Of a stretch of DNA of 19,097 nt, positions 6,675-13,784 are shown piece after piece; the first letter of the stretch is position 1, and each line of letters starts with the position of its first letter. The notes under the pieces were generated by a model. It made no database searches and was not told the origin of the DNA. It saw only the letters and a list, made by a program, of their open reading frames with translations. Origin of the DNA: VFZN01 sp050249615 (GTDB lineage Bacteria > Acidobacteriota > Vicinamibacteria > Vicinamibacterales > UBA2999); NCBI GenBank assembly GCA_050249615.1, contig JBFWQE010000105.1, positions 1 through 19,097 on the forward strand. The letters are read 5' to 3'. A program made the position numbers and the translations under genes.

Positions 6675-9020
6675 CTACTGCAGCCGGTCGATGCTGGCCG
6701 TGCTCACCCCTGCGGCCCGGAGGGCCGTCACGAGGCGCTCGCGGTTCGGCGCCTTCCTGAAGGCCTCCCGCACGTCCACCGCCCCGGACTTCACGAACCC
6801 GGCTACGGCATCGGCGAGCGGCGTGCCGTCGCAGGCCGCTTCGATGGCCTGAGCCACGTCCGGGCGGGCGTGGTCCGCGAGCACGCGCGACACGGCGCCT
6901 GTGCCCATCAGCAGCTCGCGCGCGGCAACGCGTCCGCCCGCGGACTTCCGCAGCAACTGCTGCGCGATGGCGCCGCGGAACGTGCGTGCCAGCGCCTCGC
7001 GCGTGGCGCTCCGCCTCTCGGCGGGGACGAGGTCGATGAGCCGCTGCACCGCCTCGGCGGTCGATCCGGCCTCGAGCGACACCAGCACCAGCCGGCCCTG
7101 CGCGGCGGCCTGCACCGCCAGGGCGGCCACGTCGCCGCTGGCGAGGTCGTCGATGACGAGGACGTCCGGGTTCTCGCTGAGCGCGTCGCGCATGGCGGCG
7201 GCCGCGCGCGCCGGGTCGGTCCCCACCTCGCGCTGGCTCACGAGCGCATGCACGTTCTCGTGGACCAGATAGACACACGGCTCGATCGTGATCATGTAGT
7301 CGGCGCGGTGGCGGTTGATCTCGTCCACGAACGCCGCCAGGATGGCCGACTTGTCGCTGCCCGCGGGGCCAGCGACGATCACGAGGCCATCGGGCTCGCT
7401 GGCCAGCGAGCGCGCCTCGGGCGCGAGGCCGAGCTGCTCGACGGTCGCCGCGCGCGTCGAAAGGAGATGGAAGACGGCGCCCGGGCCACGGTGGTCCCGG
7501 AAGCTGGCGCAGCGCACGCGCCCCACGTCAGCGAGCTCGACGAGCCACTCGACCCGCTCGCCGCGGCTGACCGCATCGCGCGACGGCTCGGGCGTGATGT
7601 CCGACAGGACGTCCTCGAGGTCGGCCGCCGAGAGGGCGGCCTCGTCCTGCAGCAGGCGGACCTCGCCGTCCACGCGGAGGTAGGGGCGCCCCTGCGTCAT
7701 CAGGAAGAGCTCGGTCGCGCCACGCTCGACCGCCAGGCGCAGCAGGCGCTCGGCTCTCGCCGTGCGCTGCGCCGACGACCGGGCCGGCACCTCGATCCGC
7801 ACGGTGCGCGTGACCGCACCGGCATCCGGGGCATCCACACCCGGCACGCTGCCGGCCGCCGTGGCCTGCGTACGCGCCGCGCCGGCCGCGGCCACGGCGC
7901 CGGCCGACTGCGCATCGCTCATGCCGGCGTCGGGTGTCAGTGGCGAGGCCATGAGGCCTTGCGTCATCGGTGTCGGGATCTCGGCGTCGGGCATCACGGC
8001 TGCATCCTCCTGCTCCGCGGCTGGTGCGGCCGCCTGTAGAGCCTCGGTCATCGCGTTGTCGGATAGGCCTGTCATCTCGGCCAGGGGTTCCTCGATCGGG
8101 CGAGGCGCGGTTACCCGCGCCATCACCGGCTCCTCGTCGGGTGGGGACGTAGCGACCGACGGGGAGTCTGCGGTCTCGGGGCGGACGTCGCGATCGGGCG
8201 CCACGTCGCGCACGGACCGAAACTCGGGCGCGGAGTCCTGGTCGAGCGCACGGGTCCGTGGCTGGTCCTCGGACTCGGCCAGCGCCGACAACGGCGCCGG
8301 CGTCACGTCCTCCACGGGCTCGAGCTCCACGACGGGCTCGCGCTCGACCATCGCTTCGGCCGCGATCAGGCGCTCAGCCTCCGCAGCGCGGTCGGCCTCC
8401 TGGGTGGACGCCACGGTGGGCTCGGCCTCCGCGACGGCCGGGGCCTCCACGGCAGGTGCCGCCTCCGGAACCGATGGTTGACCCTCGGCGGGCGCCTCCC
8501 CGGCGGCGGGCGCGAGGGCCTCGTTCGAGGCGCCGTCCTCGGCCGGCCCGGCCTGCACCGCCACGGGAGCCTGCTCGTCTGCCGGAGATTCCTCCACGGC
8601 AGGCGCTGCCGGCACGGGCTCCGGCGCGACCGGCTCCGGGGAAATCGCCTCGGGCGCGGTCGTCGAGCGTTCTGTCGTCTGTGCCTCTCGCCGAGACTCC
8701 TCGCGGCGGCGCCGGATCTCGATCCAGATATCGTCGCCTCCCCGCGCCGCGACCACCGTGAAGTGATCGGAGCCTCGGGGCGGAAGGCAGTGCTCGACGG
8801 CGCCGAACTCCGCGAGCGAAGCCTGCGCTTCGGCCGGAAGCAGCTGCGCGAGCATGCCGACCATCGCGTTCAGGTTCAGTCCATGGCTCGAGAGGTCGAT
8901 GGAACGGGAGCGCGCGACGACGATGGGCTTCTCGCCCACGTGCATCACCAGCGCGTCGCCGTTGGCGCGCACCATCGCGGTCAGGAGGGAATCGACCAGA
9001 GCCACTGCCACCCAATTCAT
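6675..9020 (-). CDS. Degenerate PilT-like ATPase with duplicated N-terminal domain
   Basis: 781 residues. Residues about 8-105 and 425-545 both resemble the PAS-like N-terminal domain of PilT. They are separated by an Ala/Pro/Glu/Val-rich linker (118-405). The C-terminal RecA-like domain aligns with PilT from Walker A through the conserved TIE...QREVG and GRVAARELLMGT segments. Key residues differ: Walker A is GPAGSDKS (Asp for the Gly before Lys), Walker B is VLVIDDLAS where PilT has a GEMRD-type end, and the His box TLHTN is VSLEAG. ATP hydrolysis is doubtful; a structural or regulatory part in type IV pilus or motility control is an inference. ATG 9020 is preferred over GTG 9035, because that GTG lies inside a hairpin stem. 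It follows ubiE by 31 bases. Confidence 0.8.
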   Translation of the reverse strand: MNWVAVALVDSLLTAMVRANGDALVMHVGEKPIVVARSRSIDLSSHGLNLNAMVGMLAQLLPAEAQASLAEFGAVEHCLPPRGSDHFTVVAARGGDDIWIEIRRRREESRREAQTTERSTTAPEAISPEPVAPEPVPAAPAVEESPADEQAPVAVQAGPAEDGASNEALAPAAGEAPAEGQPSVPEAAPAVEAPAVAEAEPTVASTQEADRAAEAERLIAAEAMVEREPVVELEPVEDVTPAPLSALAESEDQPRTRALDQDSAPEFRSVRDVAPDRDVRPETADSPSVATSPPDEEPVMARVTAPRPIEEPLAEMTGLSDNAMTEALQAAAPAAEQEDAAVMPDAEIPTPMTQGLMASPLTPDAGMSDAQSAGAVAAAGAARTQATAAGSVPGVDAPDAGAVTRTVRIEVPARSSAQRTARAERLLRLAVERGATELFLMTQGRPYLRVDGEVRLLQDEAALSAADLEDVLSDITPEPSRDAVSRGERVEWLVELADVGRVRCASFRDHRGPGAVFHLLSTRAATVEQLGLAPEARSLASEPDGLVIVAGPAGSDKSAILAAFVDEINRHRADYMITIEPCVYLVHENVHALVSQREVGTDPARAAAAMRDALSENPDVLVIDDLASGDVAALAVQAAAQGRLVLVSLEAGSTAEAVQRLIDLVPAERRSATREALARTFRGAIAQQLLRKSAGGRVAARELLMGTGAVSRVLADHARPDVAQAIEAACDGTPLADAVAGFVKSGAVDVREAFRKAPNRERLVTALRAAGVSTASIDRLQ
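7806..8669 (-). other. Low-complexity Ala/Pro/Glu/Val-rich linker within the PilT-like protein
   Basis: This coding stretch spans roughly residues 118-405 and is dominated by Ala, Pro, Glu and Val with little predicted fold. It is not an exact tandem repeat at DNA or protein level. It separates the two PilT N-terminal-like domains and is probably a disordered tether. Confidence 0.7.
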
Positions 9021-9033
9021 CGGCCCGTGGCGC

Positions 9034-9052
9034 ACACGCCAATAGGGCGTGT
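9034..9052. repeat. Perfect 7-bp hairpin between ubiE and the PilT-like gene
   Basis: ACACGCC-AATAG-GGCGTGT forms a GC-rich 7-base stem with a 5-base loop right after the ubiE stop. No T-tract follows, so it may attenuate, protect the mRNA end, or bind a protein. It covers the alternative GTG at 9035, which favours ATG 9020 as the downstream start. Confidence 0.45.
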
Positions 9053-9756
9053 CAGCGTCGCGCCACGTGCAGGCTCATCAGCCCGAAGAGCAGCGGCACG
9101 ATGCGCACTTCCGTGAATCCGTGCGCACGGAGGCGATCGGCGACGCCGCGCGGCCCCGGGTAGCGCCGGATCGAGGCCGGGATATACCGGTACGTGTCCG
9201 GGTCGCCGTGCAGCAGCCACCCGAGGGCGCCGCCAACGACCGTGAGATAGCCGAGGTAGGCGCCTCGGACGATGGCCGCATCCGGGCGCGAGAAGTCGAG
9301 CGACAGGAACCGGCCACCGGGCCTCAGGACTCGCGCGATCTCCGCCAGCGCCACGTCGAGGTCTGGCACGTTCCTCAACCCGTATCCCGTCGTCACCAGG
9401 TCCACCGACGCGGTGGGCACCGGCAGCGCGCCCATGTCGCCGGCCACGTAGCGGACGACGCCGCCCTTGCGGCGGGCGAGCTGCAGCATGCGCGGTGTCA
9501 GGTCCAGCCCGATCACCAGGCGCGCGCCGCGGCTCCCCAGGAGCGCCGCGATGTCACCGGTCCCGCAGGCCAGGTCGAGCGCCGCATCAGAGGAGGAGAC
9601 GCGGGCCTCCCGCGCGAGCCTCGCCTTCCAGCGGCGATCCTGCCCGTAGGACAGGACGCGGGTAATCAGATCGTAGCGGTCCGCGATGGTCGCGAACAGC
9701 GTCGCGACGTGGCGGCGCTTGCTCTCGGGCGAGTCGAACGCCGAGCCCAGGGCCAC
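9052..9756 (-). CDS. ubiE: UbiE/MenG family quinone methyltransferase
   Basis: 234 residues. The SAM-binding motif LDLACGTGDIAAL appears near residue 60, with the UbiE-type KRRHVATLFATIADRYD beforehand and GYGLRNVPD, RVLRPGGR and LDFSRP afterwards, then the late DTYRYIPASIRRYPG segment. These are hallmarks of the C-methyltransferase acting on demethylmenaquinone or the ubiquinone precursor. Which quinone is used cannot be told from this gene. The start is GTG 9756, 3 bases after the FeoB permease stop, so it is translated in the iron operon. The sequence gives no functional reason for its place among iron genes. Confidence 0.9.
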   Translation of the reverse strand: MALGSAFDSPESKRRHVATLFATIADRYDLITRVLSYGQDRRWKARLAREARVSSSDAALDLACGTGDIAALLGSRGARLVIGLDLTPRMLQLARRKGGVVRYVAGDMGALPVPTASVDLVTTGYGLRNVPDLDVALAEIARVLRPGGRFLSLDFSRPDAAIVRGAYLGYLTVVGGALGWLLHGDPDTYRYIPASIRRYPGPRGVADRLRAHGFTEVRIVPLLFGLMSLHVARR

Positions 9757-9759
9757 GGG

Positions 9760-11163
9760 TCAGTACCCGAGGAACGCGCGCGCGAAGGTCGCCGTGAGGA
9801 AGGTGACGAGGAAGGCCAGGCCGAGCGGCATGAGCGCGCCGATCGAGGCCCATTTCGCGCTCAGCGTCTCCTTGTAGATCGTGATGATCGTCGTCGCGCA
9901 CGGGTTGTGCAGCAGGGAGAACAGCATGAGGTTGACGGCCGTGAGAAGCGTCCAGCCGTGCTCGCCCACCAGCAGCGCGCGAAGCTGGTCGAAGCCCTGC
10001 AGGTCGGTCATCATCCCCTCGGCCATGTACACCATCAGCATGGTGGGCACCACGATCTCGTTCGCGGGGATCGCAATGATGTACGCGAGCAGGATGACGC
10101 CGTCCAGGCCGATGGCGTGGCCCAGCGGGTCGAGCGCCTGGGACACGCGCGTGGCGAGGCTCTCGCCGCCCACGACGATGTTCCCCAGGACCCAGATGAC
10201 GGCGCCGGCCGGCGCGGCCGTGAGGATCGCGCGCCAGAGGACGAACAGCGTGCGGTCGATGAGCGAGGTGTAGAGGATACGCAGCACGCCGGGGCGCCGG
10301 TACGGCGGCAGCTCCAGGGTGAAGGCGGACGCCTCGCCCTGCAGGATCGTGCGCGAGAGCGCCCACGACACCACCAGGGTGAAGGCCACGCCCACGAGCA
10401 CGATCGCCACGACCGACCCGGCGGCCACGAGGGACGCCACCGCGGGCGGGAAGGCGGCGGCCACGAACACGGTGGCCAGCATGATGAGCGTGGGGAACCG
10501 GCCGTTGCACGGCACGAAGTTGTTGGTGAGGATGGCCACCAGGCGCTCGCGCGGCGAGTCGATGACGCGCGTCGCGATGACCCCGGCCGCGTTGCACCCG
10601 AAGCCCATCGCCATCGTCAGCGCCTGCTTGCCGTGCGCGCCGGCCCGCTTGAACAGGAAGTCGAGGTTGAAGGCCACGCGCGGGAGATAGCCCAGGTCCT
10701 CGAGAATGGTGAAGAGCGGGAAGAAAATGGCCATCGGCGGCAGCATCACGCTCACCACCCAGGCGAGGCCGCGGAACACGCCGTGCCAGACGAACCCGGT
10801 GAGCCACCAGGGCGCGCCGAACCCGTCGAAGGCGCCGGCGCCGAGGTCTTCCACCCAGAAGAGCGCCGTCGCGAGCATCTGGGACGGGACGTTGGCGCCG
10901 ACGATGGTCAGCCAGAAGACCACCGCCAGGATCGCCAGCATCAGCGGCAGGCCCAGCGCGCGGGAGGTGACAATGCGGTCGATGCGCTGGTCCAGCTCGA
11001 GCGGCTGCGCGCCCGCGTCGCGCACGGCGCGGCGGGTGATGCGCTCCACCTCGCCGTACAGCGACGTGACGACCTCCTCTCGGAAACCGGCCTGGAGCGA
11101 TCGGCGCAGGCTCGCCGCCTCGCGCACGATGTCCGCCGGAGAGACGGCGGCCCGCTCGCTCAC
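9760..11163 (-). CDS. feoB: FeoB permease half (Gate and FeoB_C membrane domains)
   Basis: 467 residues, all membrane permease with no GTPase domain. After a charged N-terminal helix (1-65) come about eight hydrophobic segments. Family motifs are GFGCNAAGV (Cys190), NNFVPCNGRFPT (Cys219), a second Gate repeat with PANEIVVPT, and HNPCATTI near the end. These cysteines match conserved FeoB positions. It would carry Fe(II) through the inner membrane together with the G protein encoded just upstream. GTG 11163 overlaps that gene's TGA as GTGA. An upstream reading in the same frame to 11301 is antisense-like shadow inside the G-protein gene. The two pieces add up to about 739 residues, a normal FeoB length, so this is a gene split rather than a decayed gene. 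Confidence 0.9.
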   Translation of the reverse strand: MSERAAVSPADIVREAASLRRSLQAGFREEVVTSLYGEVERITRRAVRDAGAQPLELDQRIDRIVTSRALGLPLMLAILAVVFWLTIVGANVPSQMLATALFWVEDLGAGAFDGFGAPWWLTGFVWHGVFRGLAWVVSVMLPPMAIFFPLFTILEDLGYLPRVAFNLDFLFKRAGAHGKQALTMAMGFGCNAAGVIATRVIDSPRERLVAILTNNFVPCNGRFPTLIMLATVFVAAAFPPAVASLVAAGSVVAIVLVGVAFTLVVSWALSRTILQGEASAFTLELPPYRRPGVLRILYTSLIDRTLFVLWRAILTAAPAGAVIWVLGNIVVGGESLATRVSQALDPLGHAIGLDGVILLAYIIAIPANEIVVPTMLMVYMAEGMMTDLQGFDQLRALLVGEHGWTLLTAVNLMLFSLLHNPCATTIITIYKETLSAKWASIGALMPLGLAFLVTFLTATFARAFLGY

Positions 11164-11978
11164 TGGGCCCCCTGCAGCGCGATCTTCCGGCTGAATCGCA
11201 TGTCGGGCGCCTGCTGCCGCGCCACCAGGTCGGCGAGCTGTCCGGTCGCGAGGGCTTCCTCGACCGCGGCGTCGCCGTCGAGGAGCCGGATGGCAATCCA
11301 CCGCGCGTTGGGAACCCCCGGCGCTGCGGCCTCGATCAGGGGCACCAGCTGGCTCACCGCCCGCTCGAACTCGGGAGTCCCGCGCGAGCGCAGGGGTCGG
11401 GTGGCCGTCTCGCCCGAAGCGACGCCCGCGACGTCGGCGAGCAGCGCCATCACGTTCTCGCCCGCACGGGCCACGATGGGCACCACGGGAACACCCAGAT
11501 CGCGCGACAGGCTGCGCGTGTCCACCTCGATGCCGCGCCGCCGGGCCTCGTCCATCAGGTTCACCGCCACGACCACGCGATCCGTGATCTCGAGCACCTG
11601 CAGCACGAGATACAGGTTCCGCTCGAGCGCGCTGGCGTCCACGACGACGACGGTGCAGTCCGGCTTGCCGAAGAGGAGGAAATTGCGCGCGACCTCTTCG
11701 TCCTGTGAAGCGGAGAGCAGCGAGTAGGTCCCGGGCAGGTCCACCAGCTTGTAGCGGACACCCCCGAACTGGAACGCCCCTTCGGCGCGCGTCACCGTCT
11801 TGCCGGGCCAGTTGCCCGTGTGCTGCCTGAGCCCGGTGAGCGCGTTGAACAGCGTGGACTTGCCGGTATTGGGATTGCCTGCGAGCGCCACGACCCGGTC
11901 GAATGCGCCGACGGCTTCGCCCAGCCTCGCCATCTCGGCGTGCACCGGGCAGGTCTCGCAGTTGGCAGGCATCGTCAT
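11160..11978 (-). CDS. feoB: FeoB G-protein half (stand-alone GTPase)
   Basis: 272 residues equal to the cytosolic FeoB N-terminal region. G motifs are G1 GNPNTGKS (34-41), switch region GNWPGKTV with Thr61, G3 DLPG (80-83), G4 NLMD (140-143) and G5 near VARAG (169-173). A helical GDI-like part follows and then a stop. A short N-terminal CETCPVH segment (Cys7, Cys10, His13) could bind metal; this is an inference. It would act with the separate permease to power or gate Fe(II) uptake. The 15 bases between it and the upstream gene hold a 10-base palindrome and no ribosome binding site. A second ATG at 11972 would remove two residues. Confidence 0.9.
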   Translation of the reverse strand: MTMPANCETCPVHAEMARLGEAVGAFDRVVALAGNPNTGKSTLFNALTGLRQHTGNWPGKTVTRAEGAFQFGGVRYKLVDLPGTYSLLSASQDEEVARNFLLFGKPDCTVVVVDASALERNLYLVLQVLEITDRVVVAVNLMDEARRRGIEVDTRSLSRDLGVPVVPIVARAGENVMALLADVAGVASGETATRPLRSRGTPEFERAVSQLVPLIEAAAPGVPNARWIAIRLLDGDAAVEEALATGQLADLVARQQAPDMRFSRKIALQGAQ

Positions 11979-11981
11979 GGC

Positions 11982-11991
11982 GTCACGTGAC
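11982..11991. repeat. 10-bp perfect palindrome GTCACGTGAC before feoB G half
   Basis: GTCACGTGAC fills most of the 15-base gap between the DtxR-FeoA fusion and the FeoB G-protein gene. It may be chance or a protein or RNA element affecting translation of the FeoB half. Confidence 0.3.
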
Positions 11992-11993
11992 GG

Positions 11994-12998
11994 TCAGGCA
12001 ACGGCGCGGACGAGCACGCGATCCGACTGGTCGCGTCGGAGGGCGATGGTGGTCCCGCGCAGCCGATAGGCCCGGGGGTCGCCGGAAAAGGTCGTGAGGT
12101 CGGGGCGGATGCGCGCGCCGGGAGTGAAGCCGAGATCCAGCAGCCGGCGGCGCATGAAGCCGCGCAGGCCGGGATCGAGCGACACCACCTCCGCGAGGCT
12201 GCCGGCCGGCAGATCCGAGAGCCGCAGCACGGGCTCGGCAGGAGCCGCGACGCCCGCGGCCGCCGCCACGTGAACGTTCCCGGCCAGCATCGGCGCCAGC
12301 ACGTACTCGTTCTCGCCGTCGCTCAGCACGAGCCGGGTGGCGGTCGCATCGACGATGTGCACGACCTGACCGAGGCGAAGTCCCAGAGCGGCGAGCTGGG
12401 CGTACGCAAGAGGGGGCTCGTCCTCGAGGTGCACGATCCGGCCCGGCGTCCCGACCGGCCACGCGCTCAGCGGAGTCCGCTCGGGCGCGATCACCGCGCC
12501 ATCGCGACCGGGAATGGGGTCGCCATGAGGGTCGACGTCGGGATGCCCCATCGCCGCCGACAGCCGATCGACATCCACCGGGCTCAGGTGGTGCTCGGCG
12601 CGCTCCGCCTTCGCGTGCACCTGACCCACCGGCACGCCGAGCTCGTCGGCCAGGTACAGTTCCCACAGCCGATGCGCGCGCACGACCTGCAGCGCCACGC
12701 GCTCCCCCTCGCTGGTCAATCGAAACTCGGTGCCCTCGGTCCGGATGAGGCCCTCGCGCTCGAGCCGCTCGGTGAGCGCCAGCAGGGCCCGGTCGCCGGC
12801 CCGAAGCGCGCCCTGCAGCGACGACAACGAGGCCGCATGGCCCACCGAGGCCTGGCTCAACAGGTGCTTGAGGGCGTTCTCGGCCTGCTCACGGCCCAGC
12901 GCAACCTGTCGGCGCCGCCAGCGGGCACGCACACCCACGTTGGGCGCAAGCACGATGACGAGGAGAGCGAGAAGGATGAACCCCCAGGTGAACCACAT
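11994..12998 (-). CDS. Membrane-anchored DtxR-type protein fused to two FeoA domains
   Basis: 334 residues. One hydrophobic segment (about 4-19) is followed by RARWRRR, giving an N-in-membrane, cytoplasmic-body layout. Residues 38-100 resemble a DtxR winged helix, and 101-165 the DtxR metal-binding and dimerisation domain, with His109, the ExxEHH cluster (132-137) and HPDVDPHGDPIP. Two FeoA/SH3-like domains follow (about 173-245 and 257-334, the second with FMRRRLLDLGFTPG). It heads the operon with both feoB halves, so it probably serves as the FeoA partner and a metal sensor. Whether it still binds DNA while tethered is unknown. It diverges from a soluble DtxR gene, 96 bases away, sharing its domain plan without the membrane anchor. 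Confidence 0.85.
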   Translation of the reverse strand: MWFTWGFILLALLVIVLAPNVGVRARWRRRQVALGREQAENALKHLLSQASVGHAASLSSLQGALRAGDRALLALTERLEREGLIRTEGTEFRLTSEGERVALQVVRAHRLWELYLADELGVPVGQVHAKAERAEHHLSPVDVDRLSAAMGHPDVDPHGDPIPGRDGAVIAPERTPLSAWPVGTPGRIVHLEDEPPLAYAQLAALGLRLGQVVHIVDATATRLVLSDGENEYVLAPMLAGNVHVAAAAGVAAPAEPVLRLSDLPAGSLAEVVSLDPGLRGFMRRRLLDLGFTPGARIRPDLTTFSGDPRAYRLRGTTIALRRDQSDRVLVRAVA

Positions 12999-13007
12999 GG
13001 CCGCAAG

Positions 13008-13027
13008 AATTTTGACTAACCAAAATT
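13008..13027. promoter_or_regulatory. AT-rich palindromic operator-like site for a DtxR-family regulator
   Basis: AATTTTG-ACTAAC-CAAAATT has perfect 7-base arms and matches a full 20-base palindrome at 16 of 20 positions. It is an AT island in a very GC-rich genome and lies between the divergent DtxR-type genes, with its left end 9 bases from the start of the iron operon. Size and symmetry suit a DtxR/MntR dimer site; assignment to a particular protein is an inference. Confidence 0.55.
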
Positions 13028-13036
13028 AGACCACAA
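13009..13036 (-). promoter_or_regulatory. Candidate promoter of the iron operon
   Basis: Read on the minus strand, TTGTGG (13031-13036) and CAAAAT (13009-13014) are separated by 16 bases. The -10 match is 4 of 6 and the -35 match is 3 of 6, so support is modest. The start ATG follows the -10 by 10 bases, predicting a near-leaderless message. The palindrome covers the -10 and most of the spacer, as expected for repression. Confidence 0.35.
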
Positions 13037-13076
13037 CACGAGGCTAAATGTCAAAGCCCCGGCTGGGCAACTCTGG

Positions 13077-13082
13077 TAAACT
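13077..13082 (+). promoter_or_regulatory. Candidate -10 of the soluble dtxR gene
   Basis: TGGTAAACT gives a TAAACT hexamer with an upstream TG, ending 12 bases before ATG 13095. No clear -35 and no Shine-Dalgarno are visible. The layout matches the other short-leader starts in the window. Confidence 0.3.
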
Positions 13083-13094
13083 CAAGATTCTGCA

Positions 13095-13784
13095 ATGCTT
13101 CCGTCCAGCACTGTCGAGAATTACCTGAAGGCCATTTACCTGGGCGAGGGGCACCTGGCCGACGGCCAGCGCCTCCTGCCGATGGGCCAGCTGGCTTCCG
13201 CACTCGGCGTCGCGCCGGGGACGGCCACCACCATGGTGAAAGCGCTGGCCGAATCCGGCCTGGTCGAGTACGAGCCCTACAACGGCGTGCGTCTCAGCGC
13301 CGCCGGAGAGAAACTCGCGGCCCTGGTCCTCCGGCGTCACCGCCTGATCGAGCTGTTCCTCGTGCGGGTGATGGGGCTCGGCTGGGACGAGGTGCACGAC
13401 GAGGCCGAGCAGCTCGAGCACCACGTGTCGGATCGGCTCATCGAGCGCATCGACGAGATGCTCGGCCGCCCCGAAGTGGATCCCCATGGGGACCCCATTC
13501 CGAAGGCCGACGGCCACGTGGCTCGCCACGAGTTCGACACGCTGCTCACCTGCCCGCTCGGCGAGCGGGTCACCGTCACGCGCGTCACGGACCAGGAGGC
13601 GCCATTCCTCCGCTTCATCGAGCAGCACAACCTGATGCCCGGCGAGTCGATCGAGGTGGAGGCGCGTGATGAAGTGTCCGACAGCGTCCGGCTGAAGGGC
13701 CGATCCGATCAGCGCATCACGATCGGCATGCGGGCCGCGTCGAAGGTACGCGTGTCGGCCAACGACGCCAGCTCCCGGGGGTGA
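13095..13784 (+). CDS. Soluble DtxR/MntR-family metal-dependent regulator
   Basis: 229 residues. Residues about 5-75 form the winged helix (TVENYLKAIY, then GTATTMVKALAESGLVEYE), 80-150 the metal-binding and dimerisation domain (RRHRLIELFL, AEQLEHHVS, RPEVDPHGDPIP), and 155-225 a C-terminal FeoA/SH3-like domain. The His and Glu-x-x-Glu-His ligands are present; the first N-terminal ligand position of MntR (Asp8) reads Asn here. It likely represses iron or manganese uptake when metal is plentiful; iron is favoured by the divergent feo operon. The last 76 bases overlap the convergent HAD phosphatase gene. Confidence 0.9.
   Translation: MLPSSTVENYLKAIYLGEGHLADGQRLLPMGQLASALGVAPGTATTMVKALAESGLVEYEPYNGVRLSAAGEKLAALVLRRHRLIELFLVRVMGLGWDEVHDEAEQLEHHVSDRLIERIDEMLGRPEVDPHGDPIPKADGHVARHEFDTLLTCPLGERVTVTRVTDQEAPFLRFIEQHNLMPGESIEVEARDEVSDSVRLKGRSDQRITIGMRAASKVRVSANDASSRG

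Noticed and set aside
7806..8669. Tandem repeat or CRISPR-like array in the low-complexity stretch
   Set aside because: No constant repeat unit or spacer is present; it is compositional bias in a coding linker.
11160..11163. feoB split as a disabling frameshift
   Set aside because: The overlap is a clean GTGA junction and both products are complete for their domains; still worth confirming against reads.
9049..11727. A very long open frame on the plus strand opposite feoB and ubiE
   Set aside because: It is Arg/His/Glu-rich without family motifs and mirrors the codon bias of the minus-strand genes, which carry clear conserved domains.
13050..13094. A full -35/-10 promoter for dtxR
   Set aside because: Only the TAAACT hexamer is convincing; no acceptable -35 lies 16-18 bases upstream, so only the -10 is listed.
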